Assembly: GCA_965213885.1 (NCBI GenBank)
Contig: OZ243919.1
Span: forward strand, 992,001-1,056,000
Reading direction: 5' to 3'
Length of the DNA: 64,000 nt
From: VYFG01 sp965213885
GTDB taxonomy: Bacteria > Pseudomonadota > Gammaproteobacteria > Arenicellales > Poriferihabitantaceae
Shown one piece after another: positions 1 to 9,766 of this stretch (within the stretch, counting starts at the first letter, position 1; every line of letters begins with the position of its first letter). The position numbers and the translations under genes were made by a program. The notes under the pieces were generated by a model. That model searched no databases, was not told the origin of the DNA, and saw only the letters and a list, made by a program, of their open reading frames with translations.

Positions 1-614
1 GTTTCCGGTGGTTCGAGGCAGGAAACCGACCGTTCGTGAACCGGCAGGCGATGGGAGGCCCCGGTCAGCCGGAGAACTCGTGGAATCGATCGGGCCTGCC
101 CGGCATCCGCCAGCGGGAACGGCCGGACCAGGGAGCGCATCTGTTCTTTCAATCCCTCGAGTCCTGGATCAGGACCGGATCATCAGGCGGCCCGGTGGGA
201 TGGGTTGCATGGGGTGGTCACCAACGTGTGGGGCATTGCCGGGGTCTCTGGCAGGTGTAAATAACGAATAGGCTGAATGAAATGCCTGGCTGAAAATTGT
301 GATCCATTCATATCGATGCGTTCGGGCATTTTACCGTCGAAGTCAGGACCGTTCCTTTACTCAGGAATTGATCTACAGCGCAATTCCCCCGTCATGACGC
401 ATTGAGGGTGTCAATTGGAGCGACGTCCATACACGCTCCAGGGCATTGTCCCTGAACCGTCCCGTGTTGTACCCGGCAGCACGGTCCGGGCCCGCATGTA
501 CTGAGGATGCGTATTCAACCGGGCCCCCGGCACAATACGAAGCGGTGAGGCGGCTGCCACCATTTCCGGGTGGCGAGACGGGCGCTCCAGATACTCCTTT
601 GATGCGTCATCCGC
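1..614. other. No recognisable gene
   Basis: No reading frame here gives a protein I recognise. On the + strand a frame open from the window edge stops at 37-39 and might be the last codons of a gene lying to the left, but twelve residues are too few to identify. A short inverted repeat, CAGGG (439-443) and CCCTG (450-454) with a 6-nt loop, is the only structure noted. The azlD-like gene ends at 615, so part of this stretch may hold its terminator, but no stem with a U-tract was seen. Confidence 0.5.
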
Positions 615-944
615 TCAGGTGTATGCCACCAGCGCCACGAAAACGGCAAGACCGGCGCTGACACCAGTCAGCACTTGCCGGCCGAGCAGGAAGAAGACCG
701 TCAGGCCCACCGCCATGCCCGTCAGACGGATCCACAGGCCCACTTCGGCGAGGGGACCTACCGGCAGCAGGACCATGCGGGCGATGAGCCCCGCCAGCAT
801 GGCGTAGGAAACGCATGTGACCCATTGGAAGAAATCGCTTTCCGGGTTTACCCGTCGGGAGAGCAGAACTCCCAGCAGGCGCCACAGGTAGGTGGCACCA
901 ATGGCACCGATGACCACCAGCCAGAGCAGGGTGTGCTCACTCAC
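615..944 (-). CDS. AzlD-like branched-chain amino acid transport subunit
   Basis: A small, very hydrophobic protein of about 109 residues with three to four membrane segments, matching the AzlD family in size and hydropathy. AzlD proteins work with AzlC-type permeases in export of branched-chain amino acids or analogues across the inner membrane. I place the start at the GTG at 944, which overlaps the azlC-like stop as GTGA; a longer frame from 1016 would add an Arg/Pro-rich N-terminus that lies inside azlC and looks spurious. It is the last gene of a three-gene overlapping operon (dehydrogenase, AzlC, AzlD). The family call rests on pairing with AzlC plus hydropathy; the transported substrate is unknown. 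Confidence 0.8.
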   Translation of the reverse strand: MSEHTLLWLVVIGAIGATYLWRLLGVLLSRRVNPESDFFQWVTCVSYAMLAGLIARMVLLPVGPLAEVGLWIRLTGMAVGLTVFFLLGRQVLTGVSAGLAVFVALVAYT

Positions 945-1645
945 GCGGAATTCCGGGTGCGGTGAATCCAGAACGCCAGTGTGCCGCCGACGAGGCCGGT
1001 GGCGAGCAGTCCCCACTCGGGAGACAGCCAGTGAAACACAGGTCCCAGGGGCGCGCCGATCAGCATGGCGCCGATCGCCGGACCCAGACGGGTTCCCGCA
1101 AGCAGCACCGCGAAAAACAGGGGATTGAGGAAGATCAGTCCCAGGGCGGCCGGCGGTGCCATTGCATCGACACCGTAGTACCCGATCAGCGTACCGAGCA
1201 GTCCCGCACTCATGCAGATACCGGAAAAGGCGACAAAGTAGCGGGGCCGCTGGCTCATGGCGATTTCAGGGAACCGGTTCAGGCCCGCCGCCCAGGAATT
1301 GATCGACAGCAGTTGTACCAGGGCGTACATCCAGCCATAGCGCCGGACGCCGCCGCGCATGAGCGGGATAAAGGATACCGCCATGGGAAAGAATCGGGCA
1401 TTCGCCAGGGATACGGCCAGAATCACGAACACTGCGGAGACCCCGGCGGCATGCATTTCGGCCAGGGCCAGCTGGCCCGGCAATCCCCAGATCCCGGCGG
1501 TGGTGCCTAGGGCCATGCCGAGGTTGAATCCGCTCTCCCTGGCCAGGGACCCGAACCCGGTCATGCCGGCGAGCAGCATGATGGCCGGGAAGCCGAACGC
1601 GTCCCTGGCAGCCTGCCGGCAGACTTGTCCGGGGGAATCGATCAC
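941..1645 (-). CDS. AzlC family permease
   Basis: A 234-residue inner-membrane protein of the AzlC family, the larger subunit of AzlCD-type exporters. The N-terminal part carries the family-typical stretch 'FGFPAIMLLAGMTGFGSLAR', followed by 'GLPGQLALAEM' and 'LANARFFPMAVSF', and further hydrophobic segments to the C-terminus. The start ATG at 1645 overlaps the stop of the upstream dehydrogenase (ATGA, 1642-1645), and its own stop overlaps azlD, so the three genes are very probably translationally coupled. Coupling with a hydroxyisobutyrate-dehydrogenase-like enzyme suggests a role in valine or beta-amino-acid metabolites (inference). Confidence 0.85.
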   Translation of the reverse strand: MIDSPGQVCRQAARDAFGFPAIMLLAGMTGFGSLARESGFNLGMALGTTAGIWGLPGQLALAEMHAAGVSAVFVILAVSLANARFFPMAVSFIPLMRGGVRRYGWMYALVQLLSINSWAAGLNRFPEIAMSQRPRYFVAFSGICMSAGLLGTLIGYYGVDAMAPPAALGLIFLNPLFFAVLLAGTRLGPAIGAMLIGAPLGPVFHWLSPEWGLLATGLVGGTLAFWIHRTRNSA

Positions 1646-2604
1646 GCGGTCATTCCGGGGGTTACCTCGTAACCCGGAACCTCGGGCTCGTCGTCGGCGA
1701 TTTCCGCCGGAAATCCGGGTGCGAGAACCCGGGTGCCGATCTGTTCCTCCAGCCGGCGGATGATGTTCGGCGAAAATTCCCTGGAACCGTAACGCGTCTC
1801 CCCGTCCCTGAAGATGTCCACCAGCAGGGGTGCCAGCTCCAGGTCCAGGCCGGAACGCTTCGCGATTTCATGGAAAATCCCGATGTCCTTGCTGACCAGG
1901 TCCATGGTGAAGTTGATGTCGCGGCTGCCGTTCAGTATCACCTGGCTCTCGGTTTCATGGACGAAGGAATTGCCGGACGAGATACGGATCGCCTCGTAGG
2001 TGGTGTTCAGATCCATTCCGGCCATCCTGGACGTGGCCAGCGCCTCGCACAGACTGACAAGATTCGCCGTTGCCAGGTAGTTGGTCACCACCTTCAGGAC
2101 CGAGGCGGACCCGAGTCCGCCGGTATGCAGGATGCGTCGACCCATGATGGTCAGTACCGGCAGCATGCGCTCGAACACCGGGCGCTCGCAGCCCGCGAAA
2201 ATTGCGATATTGCCGGTGGCGGCGCGGTGGCATCCCCCGGAAACGGGGCAGTCCACAGGATCGGCCCCGGTAGCGCGGACCGTTTCGCCGAGACGAAGCA
2301 CTTCAGCCTGGTCTGTCGTGCTCATTTCGGCCCAGATCTTGCCCGGTCCCAGCCCGGCAATGGCGCCATCGCCGGCCTCGAGGACCGCGGCGCTGGCAGC
2401 CGGGCTCGGCAGGCAGGTAATGAGAATGTCCACGCTTTTCGCCATGGCCAGCGGGCTGTCCCCCCACCTGGCGCCCCGCTCGAGAAAAGGTCGCGCGGCC
2501 TCCCTGTTGAGGTCGCGCACGGTGAGGTCGATGCCGTTTCGCAAGAGGCTGCCTGCAAGTTTGCCGCCAACATTGCCAAGGCCGATAAATCCAACGCTGG
2601 TCAT
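1642..2604 (-). CDS. NAD(P)-dependent beta-hydroxyacid dehydrogenase (3-hydroxyisobutyrate dehydrogenase family)
   Basis: A 320-residue cytosolic oxidoreductase. The N-terminus 'VGFIGLGNVGGKLAGSLL' is the Rossmann dinucleotide motif GxGxxG of the beta-hydroxyacid dehydrogenase family; 'DCPVSGGCHRAATGNIAIFA' around residues 118-137 is the substrate-binding signature, and 'KVVTNYLATANLVSLCEA' near residue 170 carries the catalytic Lys. The family oxidises 3-hydroxyisobutyrate, tartronate semialdehyde, 6-phosphogluconate and related beta-hydroxyacids; I cannot pick the substrate. First gene of the operon with AzlC and AzlD, joined by a 4-bp overlap. The C-terminal tail is about 20 residues longer than typical, ending in an acidic/Pro-rich stretch. 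Confidence 0.9.
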   Translation of the reverse strand: MTSVGFIGLGNVGGKLAGSLLRNGIDLTVRDLNREAARPFLERGARWGDSPLAMAKSVDILITCLPSPAASAAVLEAGDGAIAGLGPGKIWAEMSTTDQAEVLRLGETVRATGADPVDCPVSGGCHRAATGNIAIFAGCERPVFERMLPVLTIMGRRILHTGGLGSASVLKVVTNYLATANLVSLCEALATSRMAGMDLNTTYEAIRISSGNSFVHETESQVILNGSRDINFTMDLVSKDIGIFHEIAKRSGLDLELAPLLVDIFRDGETRYGSREFSPNIIRRLEEQIGTRVLAPGFPAEIADDEPEVPGYEVTPGMTA

Positions 2605-2874
2605 CAGGTGATTCCTGTAGTGGTTCGAGGATGAGGAACACCACCGGCAAGGGCCGGCGGCGCTGGGATTATAGTGACAGCGGCGACAACTCCCAAACCC
2701 GATTTTCAGGCGGGTTCATGCCGGGGGACCTGACGCGGTTCCGGCGGCGCGCCCGGCAAGGACCTTACGGGCTTCGGCGTTCCGCCTTCTGGTATGATGA
2801 AACTCCCCGGTCCTGTCGACACCGAAAAACATCTTGTCCCGATTCACCGGGCGCTCACTCTATCACCGTCCCCG

Positions 2875-3810
2875 ATGACCCTGCTGATTGATATTCGCCA
2901 GCCTGACTGGCTCACGGAACATGCACTCAAGGACCGACTGGCGCCGCAACTGCCCGGCGTCGAAATACTGCTCTCGGACCCCGGCCCGAAGGCGGCCGAG
3001 GTCACCATGCTGGCAACAGTGAGGCTGTATGCCGGCGTGGCGACCTCACTGCCCAACTTGCGACTCGTGCAGAAGCTCGGGGCCGGGGTTGACGGTATCG
3101 TGCGGGATCCGGACCTGTCGCCGGAGGTCCGGGTATGCCGCCTGAAACCCCTGGCCCCGGCGGTGGAAATCTCGGAGTACTTCCTGGCCCATGTCCTCGG
3201 CCGGCAGCAGCATATCGCCAGGTACCGGGATCAGGCGGCATGCCGGGAATGGCGGCAGCATCCGCCGCGACAGAGCGTCGGGACCACGGTGACGGTGCTG
3301 GGACTCGGACATATCGGGTCCATGGTCGCGGACTTTTTTGCGCGGCTGGATTTCCGGGTACTGGGCTGGAGCCGCTCTCCCAAGGATCTGCCCGGCGTCG
3401 AATGCCATCATGGCGAAGATGCGCTGGATGCCGTGCTGGGACAGTCGGATTATGTCGTCTGCGTGTTGCCGTCCACCCCGCGAACCGTGAATCTCTTCGA
3501 TGCGGACCGGATCGCCAGGATCAAACCGGGAGCAGTGCTGATGAATGCCGGGCGGGGAGATCTCGTGTCGATGGATGCCCTGATCGCGGCCCTGGACGCG
3601 GGTCACCTCGCCGGAGCCGTGCTGGACGTGTTCCCGCAGGAACCCCTGCCGGCCGAAAGCCCGCTGTGGACGCATCCCGGCGTCACGGTGACGCCCCATG
3701 TTTCCGGCTGGCACCTGGATGAAGGCTTCGACGATGTGGCCGAAAACTACCGACGGCTCACGGCAGGAAAACCGCTGCTGCACGAGGTGGACCGTCTGGC
3801 AGGATACTGA
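2875..3810 (+). CDS. D-isomer-specific 2-hydroxyacid dehydrogenase
   Basis: A 311-residue NAD(P)-dependent dehydrogenase of the D-2-hydroxyacid / glyoxylate-hydroxypyruvate reductase type. The nucleotide-binding motif 'VLGLGHIGSMVADFF' lies near the middle; 'NAGRGDLV' carries the catalytic Arg, 'DVFPQEPLP' the Glu, and 'TPHVSGW' the His near the C-terminus. I start at the ATG at 2875 because the protein then begins directly with the first beta strand (MTLLIDIRQ); an ATG at 2794 would add 27 residues of atypical sequence. Neither start has a clear ribosome-binding site. It stands alone, convergent with the antiporter gene. Confidence 0.88.
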   Translation: MTLLIDIRQPDWLTEHALKDRLAPQLPGVEILLSDPGPKAAEVTMLATVRLYAGVATSLPNLRLVQKLGAGVDGIVRDPDLSPEVRVCRLKPLAPAVEISEYFLAHVLGRQQHIARYRDQAACREWRQHPPRQSVGTTVTVLGLGHIGSMVADFFARLDFRVLGWSRSPKDLPGVECHHGEDALDAVLGQSDYVVCVLPSTPRTVNLFDADRIARIKPGAVLMNAGRGDLVSMDALIAALDAGHLAGAVLDVFPQEPLPAESPLWTHPGVTVTPHVSGWHLDEGFDDVAENYRRLTAGKPLLHEVDRLAGY

Positions 3811-3880
3811 CCGGCATCACTCCTTGCGCCTCCAGCGGCGGGAAACAGGCAGTGCCTGACCTGCCGCAATGGTGCGCCGG

Positions 3881-5452
3881 TCATGGAGCGCCGGTTCCCT
3901 CGAGTTCCCGAAGGACATGCTCCGCGAAGCCGTGTCCCGCTTCGGCATAGAGATTGAATGTCACGCAGCCCAGGCTTTCGAGTTCAGCCTTGTGATCCGG
4001 GTAGCGGGAAATCACCGCCAGGACACCACGGAAGTCAGAGCGTTTTGCCATGTCGACGACATAGAGATTTTCGCGGTGGTTGGACAGGCTGACCAGCAGC
4101 ATGCGCCGCTTCGCCAGGCTGGCATCCACCCAGAAGTCATAGTCACTTGCGTCACCGGGGATGCAACGGTAGCCCTCCCCGGCAAGCTTTTTGGCCTTGT
4201 CCAGGTTTTCCTCCACTCCGACTACGACGTCGCCGTACCGTTCACGGAGTGTCTTGTACGCGCCGACACCAACGCGGCCCATACCGAGAACCACGATCTC
4301 GGCGTTGCCGAGGCCGAGGAGCTGTTCCCGCTCCAGCCGCTCCCTGCGCTCGAAACGGTGCAGGGGCGTGGAAAAGCGGCTGTACAGATCGTGCACCCTG
4401 GTATTGAAGGGTGTCGCGATGAAGAGCGACAGCGCCATGGCCAGGGCAAGGGTGGTCAGCCATTCCGGTGACAGCATGCCCGTTCCCACGGCGATGGCAC
4501 CCACGATGAGACCGAATTCCGAGTAGTTGAACAGGGAAAACCCGGCCACGAAAGCGGTACGGGCGCGCAGTCCGAATCCGACCAAGAGAACATAATAGAT
4601 CAGTGGCCGGAGAAAGATGAGCAGCGAAAGCGCCAGGGCCACCAGCAGCATCTCCGGCGACGGCAGGCCGAAGAACCCGATCTGCAGGAAAAAACCGATC
4701 AGGAACAGGTCCTTGAGGGAAAGCAGACTCTTGTACAGTTCTTTCGATTTCTCCGCAGGTCCCAGCAATACGCCGAGCAGCAAGGCGCCGAGACCGCCCT
4801 TCAGATGGACCAGTTCGAACAGTTCGTATGCCCCGATGGCGCTCGCAACCCCGAACAGCACCAGCAGTTCGCCATGGCCCGCCCGCTTCAGCAGGGAGGT
4901 GAGCACGGGTCTCAGAAACGGCAGCACCAACAGCCCCAGAGCCCAGGGGCTTGGCATCCTGTCCGCCGTCAGGACCAGGAAACAGACCGCAAACAGGTCC
5001 TGGATGACGAGTATGCCGATGGCAATGTCGGCGTGGAGTGCTGCGCCCTCCCCGCGTTCCTCAATGATCTTTACCGCGAACACTGTGCTTGAAAACGACA
5101 GTGCGAAGGCCAGTGTCCATACGGCCGCCCGGGACTCCAGTACGAGTGCCGGAATGAGAAATCCGGCCAGAAGGATCACCGGCACGGTCAGCACGACCGC
5201 GATCAGCATGTGGGCAGTGGCGGTACCCCAGACCTGGACCTGCGCCAGTTCCCGCAGGTTCAGCTTGAGGCCGATGGTGAACAGAAGCAGGGTGATGCCG
5301 AGGTCCGCCAGCGGACGGATCGTCTCGATGTCGCCCACGTTGGCCTCGTGCGCGGCGAATCCGGCCAGCAGGAATCCCAACAGGGGAGGATAGCCAAGGC
5401 GGCGGAACATCAGTCCGGCCAGGAATGCGATGAGCAGCAATACCGCGTTCAT
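3881..5452 (-). CDS. CPA2-family monovalent cation:proton antiporter with TrkA-N domain (KefB/YbaL-like)
   Basis: A 523-residue protein with an N-terminal membrane domain of about twelve segments (roughly residues 1-375), including the family stretch 'LADLGITLLLFTIGLKLNL', and a C-terminal cytosolic NAD-binding RCK/TrkA-N domain with 'VVLGMGRVGVGAY' (GxGxxG). Proteins of this type exchange K+ or Na+ for protons, gated through the nucleotide-binding domain. It follows the methyltransferase gene on the same strand after 64 bp and may belong to the same transcription unit, which would fit ion balance during osmolyte use (inference). It is shorter than full KefB/KefC and lacks their long C-terminal extension. 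Confidence 0.9.
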   Translation of the reverse strand: MNAVLLLIAFLAGLMFRRLGYPPLLGFLLAGFAAHEANVGDIETIRPLADLGITLLLFTIGLKLNLRELAQVQVWGTATAHMLIAVVLTVPVILLAGFLIPALVLESRAAVWTLAFALSFSSTVFAVKIIEERGEGAALHADIAIGILVIQDLFAVCFLVLTADRMPSPWALGLLVLPFLRPVLTSLLKRAGHGELLVLFGVASAIGAYELFELVHLKGGLGALLLGVLLGPAEKSKELYKSLLSLKDLFLIGFFLQIGFFGLPSPEMLLVALALSLLIFLRPLIYYVLLVGFGLRARTAFVAGFSLFNYSEFGLIVGAIAVGTGMLSPEWLTTLALAMALSLFIATPFNTRVHDLYSRFSTPLHRFERRERLEREQLLGLGNAEIVVLGMGRVGVGAYKTLRERYGDVVVGVEENLDKAKKLAGEGYRCIPGDASDYDFWVDASLAKRRMLLVSLSNHRENLYVVDMAKRSDFRGVLAVISRYPDHKAELESLGCVTFNLYAEAGHGFAEHVLRELEGTGAP

Positions 5453-5516
5453 GGCCGGTATTCCAGGGCAGGAGGGTGAAACCGATCTGTCTGCAAGGCC
5501 GGTGAGGGGAGAGTGG

Positions 5517-7067
5517 TCAACTCAGGGGCGGCGCGCCGCCTTCGGCCGTGCGCCTTTCGATGAATGCGTCCAGTGCTTCCAGGCGGGCTTCGTCCCGCCT
5601 GGGTGCCTCGAAGGTGTCAAGCAGGCCCTGCCAGATGGCCGTGGCTCTCTGGTCGGCGGTCAGGCTGCCGTTTTCCAGCCATTGCCCGTAATTGGAGTGG
5701 TCCGCGACAAGCGGGTCGTAGAAGGCGCTGCGGTAACGTTCCATGGTGTGCCTGGTCGCGAAGAAGTGTCCCCCGGGGGCCACGTCGGCAATGGCATCGA
5801 ACGCCATTTCCGCGTCGTTCACGGGGGTCCGGGTACAGAGTTCAGCAAAGGTCTGCACCATTTCAAGATCGGTGATCATTTTCTCGTAACCGAAGGTCAG
5901 GCCGCCCTCCAGCCAGCCCGCGCTGTGCATCACCGCGGTGGCGCCGGCCAGCACGGCCGCCCAGCCGCTCAGCTCGGTTTCGTGGGCCCCCTGTGCATCG
6001 GCCACATTGGCGCCGCTGCCGGCCGAGGAGCGCCAGGGCAACCCGACCCGCCGTGCCAGCTGACCCGAACCCAGGGTGGCCTTGATGTGCTCGGGCGTGC
6101 CGAACGTGGGGGCACCCGACTTCATGTCCACGTTGGAAGCGAAGTTGCCGTAGAGCACTGGGGCGCCCGGATTGGTCACCTGGCTGAGAGTGATTCCGGC
6201 AAGCGCCTCGGCGTGCTGGAGGCTGAGCGCGCCCGCCACGGTGATCGGAGCCATGGCGCCGAGCAGGCAGAACGGAGTGATCATGCAGATCTGGTTGTTC
6301 AGGGCGAAGTCGATGATTCCCTGGGCCATGGGATTGTCGATCTGCCGTGGCGAGTTGGTGTTCACTACCGTGGTGGACCGGGGGGCGGAACGGAATTCCT
6401 CTTCGCTCAGGCCATGCAGGATGCGGATCATTTCGAAGGCGTCCGCCACCTGTCTGCGTCCGCGGCAGAATATCCATGGGGCCTTGTCGCCCACGGTCAA
6501 CTGTACCCGGACTGTCTGGTAGTGGCGCAGGTGAACCGGCACATCCTGGGGCTCGAGGGATGCCCCCTGCATCTGCAGGACATCGAAGCACTGCGTGAGC
6601 TTCATCAGTTCAATGAATGATTCCAGGTCGCCCGGACGGCGACCGCGCGTGCGGTCGTACACGTTCGGACATCCTGCCCCTGCCTTGAAGGACAGCCGGC
6701 CCGGCGCCATCAGGAGATCCTTGCCCGGATGGACCCCCTTCAGGGTGAACGAGACCGGGGCCGAGGACAGTGCCTGTTCGACGATGTCGCAACCGATACG
6801 CACCATCCAGCTGTCATCATCCACCAGTGCCCCGGCCGCTTTCAGCCGGTCCCTGGCCTCGGGCAACAGGATGCGGATGCCGAGTTCCTGCAGGACGCGC
6901 AGGGCATTCAAGTGAAGGGACTCCACCTCGTCCTCGGTGAACACCGCCTGCGGAACGAAGGGATTGGCAAGGTTGTGATAGTCGACGGCACGCGGCGCCC
7001 CAGCGTCCTCGACCCTTCCCCGGCGACCCTGTCGGCCGCCACCCTGATGTCTCGGTCTGGTACTCAT
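5517..7067 (-). CDS. MttB-superfamily (trimethylamine/glycine betaine-type) methyltransferase, non-pyrrolysine
   Basis: A 516-residue cytosolic protein recognisable as the trimethylamine:corrinoid methyltransferase superfamily by its length, 'VRIGCDIVEQALSSAP' and 'FKAGAGCPNVYDRTRGRRPG' in the N-terminal third, and the barrel sequence through 'APVLYGNFASNVDMKSGAP'. The frame is uninterrupted, so there is no in-frame amber codon and no pyrrolysine; it therefore belongs with the MtgB-like branch, which in characterised members demethylates glycine betaine or related quaternary amines onto a corrinoid protein. No corrinoid protein or reductive activase is encoded nearby. It starts 21 bp after the dimethylglycine-dehydrogenase-like gene, so the two probably act on the same N-methylated compound or its products (inference). 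Confidence 0.85.
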   Translation of the reverse strand: MSTRPRHQGGGRQGRRGRVEDAGAPRAVDYHNLANPFVPQAVFTEDEVESLHLNALRVLQELGIRILLPEARDRLKAAGALVDDDSWMVRIGCDIVEQALSSAPVSFTLKGVHPGKDLLMAPGRLSFKAGAGCPNVYDRTRGRRPGDLESFIELMKLTQCFDVLQMQGASLEPQDVPVHLRHYQTVRVQLTVGDKAPWIFCRGRRQVADAFEMIRILHGLSEEEFRSAPRSTTVVNTNSPRQIDNPMAQGIIDFALNNQICMITPFCLLGAMAPITVAGALSLQHAEALAGITLSQVTNPGAPVLYGNFASNVDMKSGAPTFGTPEHIKATLGSGQLARRVGLPWRSSAGSGANVADAQGAHETELSGWAAVLAGATAVMHSAGWLEGGLTFGYEKMITDLEMVQTFAELCTRTPVNDAEMAFDAIADVAPGGHFFATRHTMERYRSAFYDPLVADHSNYGQWLENGSLTADQRATAIWQGLLDTFEAPRRDEARLEALDAFIERRTAEGGAPPLS

Positions 7068-7088
7068 GCGGTATGCAAGATCAGTGGT

Positions 7089-9500
7089 TCAGACCCGGAG
7101 GCGCTTGCCTTCGGGATCATAGGGTGATGGTGCAATGACCGCTGCGTCGCATTCAATACCGACGATGTGGGTCGTAAGCCGGGTCCCGGGTTCGGCGAAA
7201 GACGGCTCAACCAGGGCCATGGCAAGGCTTTTTCCGATGGTATGCCCATACCCTCCGGACGTGATGAAACCCACCTGCTCACCATCGCACCAGACCGGTT
7301 CATAACCGGTGGCATCGGCATCCGTCGAATCCACGGTCAGTGTCACCAGTCGACTGGCTGCAGTGTTGCCCTGCTGTTCCTGAAAGGCGGCGTCGCGGCC
7401 GATGAATTTCCCCTTGTCGAAGGCGATCCAGCGGTCCAGGCCGGTTTCTCCCGGGGTGTAGCTCTGGGTGAACTCCTTGGACCAGATGCCGAAACTCTTT
7501 TCCAGACGCAGCGAATTGAGCGCGTAGTTACCCACCTCGCGCATGCCATGCCCCGCGCCTGCGGACAGGAGTGTCTCGCGCAGGGTGATGTGATCCGACG
7601 CCCGGCAGTTGATCTCGTAGCCGAGTTCCCCCATCACCGACATGCGCGACACCCGCCCACGCACCAGTCCCACGTCCATGACGGTGCATCCCAGAAAGGG
7701 GAGGGCAGACACGTCCTGGTGGGTCAGCGATGCAAGAACCTCACGGGAGTTGGGCCCGGACAGGGAGAAACCGCACCAGTCATCGGAGAGATCCCGCACT
7801 GCGACCCGCTCCTCTTCGTCGATATGATCGTGGAACCAGCGCATGTGCCACTGGCGCAGGTAATAGGATCCCATGATCCACCAGGTGCCGTCGCCCCAGT
7901 TGATCACAGTGAGGTCACCCTTCAGGCGGCCGCTGGGGGCCAGCATCGGCGCCAATCGAGAGCGGCCAGGCGCCGGAAGTTTGCTGGCCATCAGATTGTC
8001 CAGCCAGGTCCGGGCATCGGCTCCGGTGACCTCGTAGCGGGAAAAGCCGGTGATGTCGAGCAGGCCGACCGCCTCGCGCACGGTCCGGCATTCCTCCGCA
8101 ACGACGGAAAAGGCATTGGAGCGCTTCAGCGTGGGAGTCTCCTCGAATCCCACGGGTCCGAACATGAGCGGGACCTCCAGCCCCCAGGATTCTCCCCACA
8201 GTGCACCGGCCTGGCTCATGGCTGTATGGGCCGGCGCCTTTTTCAGCGGTCTTCCGGCCGGCAACTGCTCGTTGGGATAGGTCATGACGAATCGCCGGGA
8301 GTAGAACTGGCCAGTGGTCTGGCGGATGTATTCCCGGTTAGACGCGAATTCACCGTAGCGGGCGATGTCCATGGGCCATGCGTCGGCCTCGGTTTCTCCA
8401 TGGATCATCCATTCGGCCAGGGTCTTGCCGACACCGCCTCCCTGGAGAAAACCCGCCATCACGGCGCAGGCAAGCCAGTAGTTTTTCATTCCGGGCACCG
8501 GCCCCACCAGCGGATTGCCGTCCGGTGAAAATGTGAATGCGCCGTTAACCCAGTTCTTGATGCCCACCTTCTGCAGGACCGGATAGCGATGGAATGCCAT
8601 TTGCAGCTCGTCGGAAATCCGGTCGATGTCTTCCTGCAAGAGTTCGATGCCGTAGTCCCAGGGTGCGCCGTCGATCTGCCAGTGTTGGTGATTGATCTCG
8701 TAGATGCCGATCAATACGCCCTGCTGGTCCTGGCGCATGTAGGTGAATCCCTCAAGATCCACGGTCATGGGAACCTCGAAATCCAGTGCCGCCACCTCGG
8801 GTATGGACTCGGTGACAAGATAGTGATGGCTCAGGGGAGAGAGCGGCAGGTCCAGGCCAACCATGCGTCCGACCTGCTTGGCCCAGAGGCCGCCGGCATT
8901 CACCACGTGCTCGGCATGGATGACGCCTTTCTCGGTGGTCAGGTCCCAACTGTGGTCCTGGCGCTGTTTGAGTTCCAGCACCCGGTTGTGCTCGATGACC
9001 GTGGCGCCGCGTTTCCTTGCCGCTCCGGCATAGGCATGGACCGTGCCGGTGGTGTCGACGTATCCTTCCCGGTCCGCCCACAGTCCGCCGATGATGCCGT
9101 CCACGTCCATGATGGGACACTTCTCCTTGACCTCTGCCGGGGTCATCAGGTGACAGTCCTTGATGCCGATGGTCTGGAACACACGGTAGGCTGATCGCAG
9201 CCATTCCCAGCGCTCCGGTGCGGAAGCCACGGTGATGCCGCCGGTCATATGCAGGCCGATGGACTGACCTGACTCCTTTTCGATTTCGGAAAGAAGATCA
9301 ATGGTATAGGCCTGCAGGGCGGCCATGTTGGGGTCGGCATTGAGGGCATGAACGCCCCCGGCGGCGTGCCAGGAGGAACCGGCGGTGAGTACCGAACGTT
9401 CGATCAGGCAGACATCGTTCCAGCCAGATTTCGCCAGGTGGTAGAGGACAGATGCGCCAACGACACCACCGCCAATGACGGCAACACGGTAGTGCTGCAT
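7089..9500 (-). CDS. Dimethylglycine/sarcosine dehydrogenase-like FAD protein with GcvT domain
   Basis: An 803-residue two-part flavoprotein. The N-terminus 'VAVIGGGVVGASVLYHLA' is the FAD-binding GxGxxG of the DAO family, and 'GSSWHAAGGVHAL' contains the His that carries covalent FAD in mammalian dimethylglycine dehydrogenase. From about residue 430 the C-terminal half resembles the folate-binding glycine-cleavage T domain, including 'GELGYEINC' and 'FITSGGYGHTIGKSLAMALV'. Such enzymes oxidatively demethylate dimethylglycine or sarcosine and hand the one-carbon unit to tetrahydrofolate. A GGAGA ribosome-binding site precedes the ATG at 9500. It is co-directional with the MttB-like gene, and a paralogue lies at 28539-30983. 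Confidence 0.9.
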   Translation of the reverse strand: MQHYRVAVIGGGVVGASVLYHLAKSGWNDVCLIERSVLTAGSSWHAAGGVHALNADPNMAALQAYTIDLLSEIEKESGQSIGLHMTGGITVASAPERWEWLRSAYRVFQTIGIKDCHLMTPAEVKEKCPIMDVDGIIGGLWADREGYVDTTGTVHAYAGAARKRGATVIEHNRVLELKQRQDHSWDLTTEKGVIHAEHVVNAGGLWAKQVGRMVGLDLPLSPLSHHYLVTESIPEVAALDFEVPMTVDLEGFTYMRQDQQGVLIGIYEINHQHWQIDGAPWDYGIELLQEDIDRISDELQMAFHRYPVLQKVGIKNWVNGAFTFSPDGNPLVGPVPGMKNYWLACAVMAGFLQGGGVGKTLAEWMIHGETEADAWPMDIARYGEFASNREYIRQTTGQFYSRRFVMTYPNEQLPAGRPLKKAPAHTAMSQAGALWGESWGLEVPLMFGPVGFEETPTLKRSNAFSVVAEECRTVREAVGLLDITGFSRYEVTGADARTWLDNLMASKLPAPGRSRLAPMLAPSGRLKGDLTVINWGDGTWWIMGSYYLRQWHMRWFHDHIDEEERVAVRDLSDDWCGFSLSGPNSREVLASLTHQDVSALPFLGCTVMDVGLVRGRVSRMSVMGELGYEINCRASDHITLRETLLSAGAGHGMREVGNYALNSLRLEKSFGIWSKEFTQSYTPGETGLDRWIAFDKGKFIGRDAAFQEQQGNTAASRLVTLTVDSTDADATGYEPVWCDGEQVGFITSGGYGHTIGKSLAMALVEPSFAEPGTRLTTHIVGIECDAAVIAPSPYDPEGKRLRV

Positions 9501-9766
9501 AAGATTCTCCGGTATTGTGATCGGATGCAGGGATGCTATCGCCGGGCAACACCACTGGCAATAGCGAATAGGCCCGAATATCCGGAAAGAGTCCGGACTG
9601 ATGAATCCGCCAGGGCCATTCTTCGCGGCACTGCGGGTTGCCTGCCGTCGCTGGAGTCCATTGGAGCATCATTCCGGTTGCGTGGATGGTGTGAATGATG
9701 CACCGCCCCGGCCCCGGCAGCGTGGTAGCGGGGAGGACATGTGGTCAGTGCGGCTCCCGTTCTGGC

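Noticed and set aside
3846..3858. Palindrome CAGGCAGTGCCTG between convergent genes
   Set aside because: Only 6-bp arms around one base, no U-tract, too short to call a terminator.
5517..7067. Pyrrolysine in the MttB-family methyltransferase
   Set aside because: The frame has no in-frame TAG before its natural end, so it is the non-pyrrolysine type.
9581..9597. TCCGGA repeated with a 5-nt gap upstream of the dimethylglycine-dehydrogenase-like gene
   Set aside because: TCCGGA is itself palindromic and common in GC-rich DNA; chance is likely.
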